NCBI GenBank assembly: GCA_009869945.1
Contig: WIXG01000547.1
Span: 1 to 40,022 of the forward strand
Source of the DNA: Mesaphorura yosii
Taxonomy: Eukaryota > Arthropoda > Collembola > Poduromorpha > Tullbergiidae
Reading direction: 5' to 3'
DNA length: 40,022 bases
This document shows positions 24,597-34,313 of the stretch, piece after piece. The notes under the pieces were generated by a model. It was not told where the DNA came from, ran no database searches, and saw only the letters and a list, made by a program, of their open reading frames with translations. Each line of letters starts with the position of its first letter. Position 1 is the stretch's first letter. Both the position numbers and the translations under genes were made by a program.

Positions 24597-24604
24597 CTAC
24601 CTCA
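24597..24604 (+). promoter_or_regulatory. let-7 seed match (8mer) with 3' supplementary pairing
   Basis: CTACCTCA is a full 8mer complement of the let-7 seed. Two bases upstream, ACAA can pair with let-7 nucleotides 13-16 (UUGU), the usual place for supplementary pairing. It is the strongest of three sites in the putative 3' UTR. Confidence 0.5.
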
Positions 24605-25908
24605 CTAACCTCATTGTAGCTATTACAAGTCTTTAAGCGTCAGTATGCATAAATGATAACAATAATTTTTACTACTGTACACATTGTGAACTGGAGTTCG
24701 ATGAAAAACTGTTCTTGTCTTCAAACTTGTTCTTCAAATATCTCAGGAATCATATTACCATAATAATCAAGTAATACATAAGTATCAAGCTAGGGTAAAA
24801 TAGCGATAGCACTAATTAATGGAATGACAGTTCTTGGAATGAATGAAATTCAAGTAAATGCCAATAGTAAGGTAGGTAGGTCTAGCGTACAAGCAGTAAT
24901 ACGATATTTAAATACATCAGAGTACAAAGTGAACTCGGATGGAAGGAGCTCTGAGGGAGGAATACTTTAGGCGTCTTTTAGCTGAGGTTAAAGGCGAAAG
25001 GGTCACTTTAGGGTTCTATGAACGGGTGTGTCACGTCTGTCATACTTCCTTTAGCTATGTTGCTTCTCTCTGCATCCTCATCTGCTATGCTAGCCATCGG
25101 AATTAGTAATTGGTAATTAATTCGTAAGCCCAGAGCTGGCAAATACTTCAGGTGCGATAATTTGGGTAGGATTTTCTTTTCGGTGATTGGGTAAAACTTT
25201 GTGATGGTTGATGTGCTATAATTACTAAACGGGGTCGTTTCATCTGTCTCATCTTTCTACACTTCCTCTCCTTTGTCATTTACCTCATTCCACTAGTTTC
25301 AAGGGGATTTAGTTGTATTTCCTCAGCAGGATCTGAGTTTCTCGGTAAATTGTCTCGTATTCAACATAAAGCCAGTGTATTTCCAGAAGCTTGTTTTTTT
25401 TTACCACAAATGATTTGAGCCAGAAATTGATTGAGAGGTCTCTTGCGCTTATTTTATGTGTTAGTACAAGAATATCTGTCAAGTCAGATTTTAGTCAACA
25501 AATGAATATTTTATTTGCTAGCCTTTCTTTTCTACCTGCAGCAGACCCCGACGAACAGATTGCAATTACAAAAGGGGACGAGAAATCTAATCAATCAACG
25601 TAAGGTACAAGAATTGTCATTATTACTGGTAGGCATCGAGCTCCAGGAGAGTTTCACTTATTTTAATAACTTATTTACCTTAAAGTGTTCCACTCAAGTC
25701 AAGGCAAGTTATATTACTTCTACTTCTTCATGGAAAAGATAATCATTTTCCCTTCGGTACCAGTAAGTTACGGTTGTGATTGATTTAAAGCAACAGGAAT
25801 AACTTACGTTTGTTGTACTACGGTCGTTTCTCTCTCCTCGTCAATTAATTTGAACTGTTTACCTTTTTCGAATGCGGGCTCATTTAATCCTTTGTATTTT
25901 TGGCATTG

Positions 25909-25915
25909 TACCTCA
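25909..25915 (+). promoter_or_regulatory. let-7 seed match (7mer-A1)
   Basis: TACCTCA matches let-7 nucleotides 2-7 plus an A opposite nucleotide 1; position 8 does not pair. It is the weakest of the three sites. Confidence 0.3.
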
Positions 25916-27054
25916 GAAGACAGGATTTTATCTTTGAAAGTTGGAAGATGGTCAGATGAATGACAAGATCGTTGATAGGTGAACTTGAAAGTGAGAACTC
26001 AGATTCGTGACTCGTGTACGCGTAGAATCGTTTGAATCAGTAGAAGTGATATTAACAACAATGTGAGATAGGTTTGGAAAAATAAGGTGCTTTCATACGT
26101 AGAAGTGTGAAGTCGGGTGTTAAGGAATGGAAAACTATGAGTGATGATGTTAATTACTATGAGGACGAAATTTAAGTATTTAGGAGACAAATTGAAGCTT
26201 TAAATTCCGTTGAATTGTGATTGGTTTCTTTTATAGCGTGATGTGAAGATATCAATAATGGTGTTTTAATTAGGATATGATGTAATTAGGGAGTTAGGCG
26301 AAAGGCGAGGAATTCTGTTAATAGAAGAGTAGAATGGAGGGGAGTTAAGGATCCATGTGCCATGGAATGCATGCTTGTTGTATAAGGCTACGACCTAGAA
26401 ACTAAGATTAATGAGGGATGGAACTGGCAACTATAGCCTGGCAAGATCGCGTTGCGTAAATTATAAAATTCTTATCGGCATTTTTGCGTATGCGAGCTTT
26501 TAATGTTTTTATGGATTCAAGCATTTAAAATACTTTTTGAAATACACTTTGCTAGTCATGTTCAATAATGATTTCTTTTGTATAAGTTTATATTTGAAAT
26601 GGGAACAATTCTTTAAAGATACGACGACGGCTGTCCAAGTTTTGACTAATTGGCTTGTTTTAACAAACGGAGACAACTCAAGACATTTTGAATTACATTT
26701 GCATTTAAGCGTTGGCATTAAAATTAGAGCTAAGCTCGTTTATAAATCTTTGTTACGTGGTCGAAATCGAAAATTCAAAATTAACATAAAAGAAAGCAGT
26801 GCAGGGAGAAGCAATACTAAAACACTAGACGTAAAAATAAGCTTCAAAGAAAGTACAAACATTTCTCTTGTAACTTCTCTCTCGAGTAAACTTTGTTTTC
26901 TAAGGTAAGCGTTTACAAGTTGGCGAAATAATAAATTATAATTACAAGAACAGGATAAGTAAGTTGTAACGTAAGGAATTTAGCTCGTAAGACAACATAT
27001 TGCTGTTATTCGTACATGTAAGTAAGAATAATTGTGTCATTCTGTTCGTTTTAA

Positions 27055-27060
27055 AATAAA
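27055..27060 (+). terminator. Poly(A) signal, chinmo-like gene
   Basis: AATAAA followed within 60 nt by GT-rich sequence (TTCGTTGCAGTTTTTGCG). It is the last plus-strand signal before composition changes and before the convergent TMEM214 gene. Another AATAAA lies at 26930-26935. Confidence 0.45.
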
Positions 27061-27080
27061 AAGTAATTCTTATTGAAAAG

Positions 27081-28275
27081 TCCATTGCGTTCGTTGCAGT
27101 TTTTGCGTTTTTGCCTGTCATGCCGAAGCCGAATTAATCGCATCGGGTTTCCGTTTGCCGTTCTCATCCGTTTTCGTTACAATGCACGCACCTCGCTTCG
27201 AATCTCGCCTGTATGAACTGCAGCAGCAGGGGAGAGATCTCATTTCCTGCACTCTGCACATGGATCTGTTGGTAAACAAAACTCGGGCTTGTGCCTTGTG
27301 CTTGGGCTCGTGCAACGGTTGAGTGCAACATGCGTAATTCGTACAGCTTGCTTGCAGTCGGCAGAATGTGCAGAATGCTGCTTTATTGTGAGAAGAGGTC
27401 AACGACCAAGCACGTGTGGGAAAAGTGCATTGCGCGAGTTACGTAATCCATTCAATGCTATTGTCACAAGTGCAAGTATTATGCAATGTACGAAATTCTT
27501 CCTGAGCATTGAACCTTTGCGGGTGGTCTCATTATTGACATCATAATTCTTAGCATTGTGAATAAAATGCGTTGTGAATGCAAATAATGTATGTGTTGTG
27601 TGCGTTAATTGCAGAACTAACTTAGAATCAATTATCAGGCTTAATGTCGCTGTTTCTTCGATCCAGTACAAAACCGCAGTCATTTTTTATTCAGTTCCAA
27701 AGATTAACAAATTACTTTACTTAATCCAATTTAGCTAGCTACTCGAATTTTCAACGTAACAAGTTACCAACAAAAACTATGAATTAATTAATTAATTTGT
27801 CCTGCCCTTATGAATTATAAATTATTCTTTCCTCTCCCACGCTAACGAAGAACAGACTTTTGTTATGTACAAGAACATCGACTTGAACGCATTAGGTACA
27901 ACAGAACAGAGACATGAATCATGAATGTCACGCAAGGTCAATAATTTAGTGTAAGTCTTGAATTTGACTAAGGGAATGAAGCATGCTATCAATCAATTAT
28001 TGACTCGTTGGATTCGATTCAGAACAGCGGCCGGTCTGGTACTCAACAAGAACAAACGACCGAAAGCTAGCAGTTACACAGTTCTTTTTAATCACATAAA
28101 GCCTGAGTCTTTAATTATGTCCAACTCCTACCTTCTAGTGAATATTCAGGACTTACTGCATAGTTTTTGAAGTCGTCGGCCTAATATTAACGAGTAAGTA
28201 TGATTACAAATTGAAATGTGTTGTCTGTTCTCCAGTTCTTCACTTAGGATTGCTTCACGAATCAAACTTTGGTCC
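27081..28275. other. Spacer between convergent genes
   Basis: No gene seen. The spacer lies between the probable 3' end of the chinmo-like transcript and the TMEM214 stop codon. Minus-strand poly(A) candidates for TMEM214 are ATTAAA at 28110-28115 and 28087-28092 and AATAAA at 27686-27691. The first 500 bases again show CpG-rich words; the rest is AT-rich. Confidence 0.4.
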
Positions 28276-31118
28276 TCAGTGAATGTATTTTTCGATGATC
28301 TGATAGACTTGTTGGGTTATCAAGTGGATGAAATTCCAAATTGTTGATAATATATCCTTTGCAATGTTGCGAAGATTTTCTGGAGCCAATGGTCCTCTAA
28401 ATTACAGAGAGTAGGAATTGGAACTGGAGTTACTCCAAGATTTGTAATTCAAAGACTTCCAAATAACTTACACAAAGACGTCCTTCTTCAAAAATGTCAC
28501 AAAAGAGGCACCATGTTCTAAAGTGAAATTCGCTGCGGATTTCGCGTACTCAACACCTTGAGGAATGTAAACTTGAGCCTGGATTGCAAAATATCTTTAG
28601 TCTTTGAGATAAAGCTGGCTATAGGACAGTTAAACAATAGTTCAAACCTGATCTCCTATGGCCTGCAGCACTGGTCGTACGTTTGTAGAGATAACGTTAA
28701 AAGTTTGCCTAAAATTACAGGTCAGAGTCAGGTATTAATACTCCTTTAATGTTCTTGCGATTACTTACATGGTTATCTTACTGCATTTATCCATAATTTT
28801 CTCTGTGTTCTCCAGTAATCCATAGGCATCCAAAAATCTTCCAGTCTTGCTTTCTACAAATTACGGGAATACAATACTTTAGACATGGGCAAAATCGTAG
28901 AATCTATCCCAAAGATGTTTTATAATTTACTGGCAAAGACGCCGCGGCCATTTTCTGTTACGTCTAGATATATTAGACCAACGAGAACTGCAATCAAGAT
29001 CAAGAAAAGCCATTTCCACGAGAAACCACCACTTCTTGCTGCCTCCACTCTCTTGATTCCAGTTTGTAATTTCTAAAAAGGAATTATGCCTTCAATTTAC
29101 TTATCTTACACAGTGCTTGCTCGATCAATGATCCGAACCTTTGCACCACGGATTAGCTCAGGATGCTTGACTGCTGCAGCCGCGAATTCATCAGATTGAA
29201 TAAAGATAGATTCAAGATGTTTGCTGTAGTTTACATTCTCCGCGTTCTTAGCTAAAATAAGAACCAAAAACTGAGTAAAATTAACAATTCCTTGCGGCTA
29301 GTAGGATTGATTGGAGTTTAGGATACACATACAGAGATAATTCAGAAGTGCTGCACTTTCTCTCGGGTACTTTGCAACCTTTTGTTTCCAGACTTCTAAG
29401 CATTCTCGGTCATTTGCGATGCATCCGTTCAAGATTTCGAATGTCTAAAAGTTGAAAGACAATTTACCACGACAATTAAGGTTAGAGCTAGACCATCTAG
29501 GGTTAGAGTATGAGAGAATTTCGTACCTCTTTCCCTTGGTGTGACATTGGCATAAAATCAGGCTTTCCAAGTCTCGGTAGAAGCTTCATAAAGAGTTCCC
29601 CGCCATTTCCTTTGATATTATTTAAGGCTAAATTCTATTAAAAAAAAACAATACAGGTCATTATTCGCTCCACTTATTGAGTTGCATTTTGAAACCACGT
29701 CAAGTCAAGTTTACCCTGATTTCAGCATAGAATTTCTCGAAGTCCCTTCTCTTCTTGGCATCAAATGCTGTATCGAAAAATTCTATGAACTGCTCCGGCT
29801 CAATCACAGAGTTCGTATCACCTCCACCTATCTTGTCACCGCCGGTGATGTTTTTTATGTTGGCTGAAATGGTGGCTAAAGCGCTTAGAACAAAACTCTT
29901 GTAATGTTTGTAGTTGTAGTATGGTAGAAGGTAATCCACGACTATTTTCAGGAGCTGGTCAGATGAGAAAAGAGTAGACTGCGATATTGCCCACAGAATG
30001 CAAAGCCCGACTTCTTTGCGATTTCCATATGACTCCATCAATTCAAGTACGGTTTTCATTCGGCGAATGGGTAGGTCAGGGTAAAGGTGACTCATTTCTC
30101 GCAAAAATATCAGGTAGCCCCATCCCGAATCACCTGCCAATTATAATGAACAATTAACCTCTCTCCGAGTTGAATATTGGTCTCATTCCTTAATTCCTCT
30201 GCTCTATTCGTTTGAACTTTCAATCAATTCACTTACCTCTTTGCAGCAGTGTTGGCAGTGATGCAAGGAGAAGAGAATACGAAGAGCCAACTATATCGAT
30301 GCTTGGGTTGAACTCAACAGATTCGCCAATTATTTGCTGAACTGCCTGGACAATTTTAGTCGGACACTTTGGAAAGAATATGTCGTTTGGAAACTGTGAC
30401 GGGTCAGGAGTTGTAACATGTGCTGGACCTTAAAATGCAAGAAACGCGAACATAATCGAACTGGAACTGTAAAAAAGCTGTTAGTTTACTTACTCAGTCT
30501 AGTATTTAAGGCGTCCGCTGAATATTTAATCCAGGACAAGTACACATCACCAACGGACCCAGCACTTTTGAGTTCAGAGAAAAACCGAAGCAATTCGTCA
30601 TCAGGAATCTGAAAGAATTTTAATGTTAAATGAGTCTGTCGAACTAAAAGAAATCGGATGAGAGTTGGTGTCAAAAGTCAAACCTTCTTGAGCGCATTTT
30701 CAAGACCCTCCCTTCTAATTGGCGTTTGCTGCTTTGGCAAGGGCTTCTTAGCAGGAGCTTTTGTATCTTTCTTCTGAGAACTGACTTCATTAGCTTTATC
30801 AGAAACACCTGTTACACAACACATTACACATTTAGTTTTATTAGACACTCAGAGCAGTGCTAATTTACACAACTCAAGATCCAACTTACTCTGGTCGGAA
30901 TCATCCTCCAGATTGGGAAGAGGAGCGACTTTGTAATCCCTCGGCCCTTTGTGCTTTACTTTTTTCGATTTCTTGGTTGTTGGCGCGGAAGGAGCGGGTG
31001 CCGATGGTACCACCGACGACCATTTCACGCCAGGAATTTGGCCATTGTTGGAATTTACTTTAGGTCCCTTGGGTTTTTTCTTTTGGCCTCCAACAACTTC
31101 CCATACATTATCACCCAT
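28276..31118 (-). CDS. TMEM214: Transmembrane protein 214 (ER membrane)
   Basis: Thirteen coding exons on the minus strand: 30890-31118, 30684-30808, 30494-30608, 30237-30428, 29715-30133, 29527-29634, 29333-29444, 29112-29251, 28931-29072, 28769-28853, 28648-28708, 28472-28578, 28276-28396; 651 aa (human about 690). The N-terminus is lysine-rich and low complexity (WEVVGGQKKKPKG near the start). A helical middle region aligns with family blocks such as WLKDLASYLNYKL (here YLSWIKYSADALNTRL), IMWALGQ (ILWAISQ) and FFPLLDFAY (FIEFFDTAF). A strong membrane segment lies at about 499-517 (WKWLFLILIAVLVGLIYL). TMEM214 is an ER membrane protein linked in mammals to ER-stress apoptosis. The ATG sits in a good context (CAAAATGG). 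The intron at 29073-29111 is only 39 nt. The donor after exon 10 was set at 28768/28769 because the nearer GTAAGA breaks frame. Confidence 0.85.
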
Positions 31119-31340
31119 TTTGACAAAGACAACTTCAGTTCCCTCTTCGTTGATTGTTGGATTTTAAATCTGCGCAGAAAGCAAGAACACAAATCAAAGC
31201 TAATGCTTCTAGAAATCCTAATCCCTACGCCCTGTTTTGAAGAGCTCAACGACGCAAGCCAATGTTGAATTTGAAAAGATTGTTGTTTTGACGAATATTA
31301 CAATTCCCTTACCTTTTCTACCAATAGGATCCTTCTTCAG
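31119..31340 (-). other. 5' UTR of TMEM214 with a probable leader intron
   Basis: On the minus strand an acceptor (TTCTGCGCAG) ends at 31170, giving a leader segment 31119-31169 before the ATG. A donor AAAAG|GTAAGG lies at 31313/31312, giving a 143-nt leader intron (31170-31312). The start of transcription is not defined; 31313 to about 31340 is a minimum first exon. Confidence 0.4.
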
Positions 31341-31867
31341 AACTGATAACTGCCTTCAACTTTGATTCTTTCGCACTGACTTCTGAGCAACGAAGAAAAT
31401 AAAAATTGTGGCTTTGATGACGGAGATAACTTATCAAAAAATTTCCCAATGCCACTCGGGTTCCACTTCAGCCACAACTACTTTCCTTATGTTTGTATAT
31501 TTTGCACGTTCCAGTCTGCAAAAGGCAAAACTGAAGGAATGACAGAAGTTCTTATGTGCATAGACGCAGACACCTCACAGATTCACACAGATATCTCTTG
31601 TGCAGATGCGGAGGGCAGAAGCAGAGATTTGAGTTGACATTCAAGTTTATTACTGCCGGTTTTATGACTTTCACCAAGTGCCAAGCACAGCCATGAGCAA
31701 AGGCTGAGACAGAGACCATGCTCAATGCTATCCAATTTGTCATCCGATCAAACCTTCATACTTCGTGGCCGTGCCTGCCGAGTGCCGTGTTTTGAAAGAT
31801 CTCTGTTTACCTCCTTGTTGACGTGTCATTACGCGATTACATAACCGTGCCGGCACTGGCGCTGGAC
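31341..31867. other. Intergenic spacer, TMEM214 promoter side
   Basis: No gene, RNA or clear core promoter recognised. Short open frames on both strands have no family resemblance. The spacer lies between the TMEM214 leader and the hAT MITE. Confidence 0.4.
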
Positions 31868-32368
31868 TGAAATTGCAGACTTGGGCAATTACTTTCAATA
31901 TTAAATTGAAATTACAATTACAATTACGTATTTGTAATCGTAATCTGTTACTTCTGCCGGAGTCAAAGGTAATTGTAATCCGATTCTTGCTACCGGATGC
32001 CCAATAATTATAATTGTAATCGGCTTCTTCTGGCTCAGCTTCAAGTAATTGTAATTGTAATTCAATTACATTCGGTGTGTAATCACTCAAGATCGCTTTG
32101 GGGAGCTCAAGTACACCTTTTTTTTAGCGTCACTTGCGCAAATATATGCACTAAAACGAACATTGAAGAAAATTTTCATCCGAAGGGGCCTGAATATAGG
32201 TGACAATGGCCTGTCAAATCAATCCAATGCAATTGCAATTGTAATCGGGATAGTCGCCCTGAATCAAATAAAATCGTAATTGTAATCGATTGATTTTTAG
32301 TGAGCCTCAAGTAATTTTAATTGTAATCCGATTAATTTGATCTGTAATTGCCCAAGTCTGTGAAATTG
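31868..32368. mobile_element. hAT-type MITE with 17-bp inverted ends and 8-bp target duplication
   Basis: The element is 31876-32360 (485 bp). Its ends are perfect 17-bp inverted repeats, CAGACTTGGGCAATTAC at the left and the exact complement at the right. It is flanked by the identical 8-bp repeat TGAAATTG (31868-31875 and 32361-32368). A CAG terminus with an 8-bp target duplication is the mark of the hAT superfamily. The inside is built from many AATTGTAAT/ATTACAATT words in both orientations, typical subterminal repeats, and has no transposase frame, so it must have been moved by an enzyme encoded elsewhere. The perfect ends and intact duplication suggest a recent insertion. It lies about 150 bp beyond the UPB1 stop codon and may contribute to that gene's 3' end. 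Confidence 0.9.
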
Positions 32369-32522
32369 AGTGCTTCGTACTACATTTATTCCTTGCACTA
32401 ATTCAGATGTGTTATATTGTATTCGTATTGGATAAAGTTAAACCATTTTGTAGAACTCCAAACCAAATTGTTTTCCACCACATCGAAATAAAATTGAGGC
32501 AACTCGAGATTTCAGCCGACTT
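32369..32522 (-). other. 3' flank of UPB1
   Basis: Short stretch between the MITE target duplication and the UPB1 stop. It contains a second minus-strand AATAAA at about 32384-32389 that could serve UPB1 in place of the stop-overlapping signal. Nothing else seen. Confidence 0.4.
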
Positions 32523-32527
32523 TTATT
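32522..32527 (-). terminator. Poly(A) signal overlapping the UPB1 stop codon
   Basis: On the minus strand the last codons read GAA TAA AA, so AATAAA (32527 down to 32522) contains the TAA stop (32525-32523). Cleavage 10-30 nt downstream would give an extremely short 3' UTR. The alternative is the AATAAA at about 32384-32389. Confidence 0.4.
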
Positions 32528-33983
32528 CATACGTTGAGAATGTTTGTGCAATTTTTGCCAAATCATCCCAATTTTCTTCGAATTGAACACACGCATTGAG
32601 ATCCACGTCGGTGACTAGCAGCCCATTCTTGTCAGCTGATTGACCCTGAAATGGACACCCGCCGAATTAACTTCACGCCGTTGGGAATGAATGAAAGAGG
32701 GATTGGGGCATCCAAACAAAATACCGGCGTCCTTGCACCATTCGGAGCAGTGACATAACTGGAGCCAAAATAGGGACCGCCAACTTCGTGCTTGGTTTCA
32801 TCAATCCTAAAATGTTCAGTTCCCACTCGGTTGATAGCACAAACGTAGTATCCGTTTGCGACTGCGGCATGTCTCGCTTCAACTCCCCAAAATGGTTCGC
32901 TAAATGTTTGGACGGTTGCCGCCGGATTGAAGACGATCTCGGCTTTATTCAGTCGATGCATGAACCAATTCTGCATTTGGTGGCGGTCGTAACAGATCGT
33001 TAGTCCGATTTTGGCGTACTTCGTCTGGGCAAAGCAAGTACTAGTTAATTGAGAAATGGCAACAAGGACGCCGCCTGGAATCGGCCGCTGAAGATTTTCT
33101 ACCTGAAACACGGGTACTCCAGTATTTGAAGGTCTGTAGTAACCAGCCTCACTGAACTTTCCAGAAATTGGAATGTGGTTCTTGCGAGCTATTCCAAGAA
33201 CTTCTCCCGTTGCGTCTATCACGACGGCGCTATTCCACAAAAAGTCGTTCTCATCTCTTTCCAAGATCGATGAAATAATGACCATGTTGTTTTCCAAGGC
33301 TATCTACAAATTTCATATTCGCGTACAATACCAATTTTATAAAATGAGTTTATCATTTTCTCTGTCACCAAGCACACTTTTCTCAGGTGCTGAGTGGTTA
33401 TTCCGGTCCTTGCATCTTCTGCAAACTCAGTCCATGGAAGTTTCTTTTGCGTGCAAAACGCAAATGGCATATCTAAAAATTCGGAAAGAAGCGTGCCATT
33501 TCATTTCATTGACTGAATCAGTTCACATTAACTTACTCCATAATTCTTGAAAGCAAAATATGTTGACATTGCATTTAGCAGCAATGGAAATGGTTGTAGT
33601 GCCCAGTTCAAGAAGCGCGTCCTTTTGCCTCTGAATTGGTGCGTCAGTTGGTTCAACAATTCCGTTTTGAAACATCCCAACTCTCACCAGCCGGCTCTTC
33701 TTGCATTCTTGTGTGTCATCAGATCTCTCTTCTACTGGTGATTGTGGACTTTCTACGCATTTCGCCAAGTCGTATCCTTCCAACTCAATTCCGTATAGTT
33801 TTGCTTGTTCCAACGCGTCAGCTGGCAAGTCTAGTTTTCTGAATAAACAAAAGCATGGTCAAAATCAAGGAATCAAAATCCGAAATTGTGGTACCTTAAC
33901 GAATATCCAAAGATCGAATTGTTGACAAAATACAATTTATCTTGCGGAATATGTTCATTTAGAATCTGGTCCAACCAATTCAT
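32523..33983 (-). CDS. UPB1: Beta-ureidopropionase (beta-alanine synthase)
   Basis: Six coding exons: 33895-33983, 33537-33838, 33378-33472, 33103-33303, 32725-33024, 32523-32645; 369 aa (human 384). The enzyme hydrolyses N-carbamoyl-beta-alanine or N-carbamoyl-beta-aminoisobutyrate to the beta-amino acid, CO2 and ammonia, the last step of pyrimidine breakdown, in the cytosol as an oligomer. The nitrilase triad is complete: Glu128 in CFQEL, Lys203 in RKNHIP, Cys240 in ICYDRH. Other family blocks are RKLDLP, MPFAFCT, FNPAATV, AINRVGTEHF and YFGSSYV. The end of exon 3 could be 33369 instead of 33378, adding three residues; the shorter form aligns better with the human protein. The 78-nt intron 33025-33102 is in frame and stop-free. 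An upstream in-frame ATG at 34028 would add 15 residues; 33983 fits the family N-terminus (MNWLDQIL). Confidence 0.93.
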
Positions 33984-34169
33984 GTTTACTTTCGTGAGTC
34001 TATTTGAAATTTGACTGTTCGAGTGCATGACCTTCAAGATTAAAAATACCAGCGAATGAGACGACCTTTTGCTTTTCTGATGAATTTCATGAATACGAGG
34101 TTTCACTTTGTTCGAAAGACGAAAGGGACTTGACACAAGATGGACGGATGACCAGACACAAATTTAAGA

Positions 34170-34175
34170 TTTATT
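34170..34175 (-). terminator. Poly(A) signal of PMPCB
   Basis: AATAAA on the minus strand, about 140 nt after the PMPCB stop codon and about 190 nt before the UPB1 start. This leaves little room for the UPB1 promoter. Confidence 0.6.
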
Positions 34176-34313
34176 TTTCAAACTGATGAAACCGGTGATA
34201 TATCAAGCGCACCAGCCAGGACCCGAGTGGCATATTTACAGGTATAAGTGAATAGTTTTGTATTACTACATAACTGCTTTGGGGTATTAAGACTTAGTAA
34301 TCTACAAGATAGT

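Larger units (their letters stand above)
23313..27080 (+). other. Putative long 3' UTR of the BTB-zinc-finger gene
   Basis: About 3.8 kb of AT-rich sequence follows the stop codon, with no other gene on either strand and only chance open frames (for example 26537-26908). It ends at the poly(A) signal AATAAA at 27055-27060, followed by a GT-rich stretch; another AATAAA lies at 26930-26935. Three let-7 seed matches fall inside. A very long, let-7-regulated 3' UTR is known for Drosophila chinmo, which supports both the gene identity and this reading. No transcript evidence is available, and earlier cleavage at a variant signal is possible. Confidence 0.45.

Noticed and set aside
26537..26908. 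123-codon plus-strand open frame
   Set aside because: Lies in the AT-rich putative 3' UTR; no family resemblance and ordinary AT-driven amino-acid content.
28770..28790. Nearer donor GTAAGA for TMEM214 exon 10
   Set aside because: It leaves the wrong phase and an early stop in exon 11; the GTAAGT at 28768 restores a sensible frame.
31740..32090. 116-codon minus-strand open frame
   Set aside because: Runs through the left half of the hAT MITE; the Asn/Tyr/Ile repeats are translated AATTGTAAT words.
32673..32882. Second minus-strand frame overlapping UPB1 exon 5
   Set aside because: Out-of-frame shadow of the beta-ureidopropionase coding sequence.
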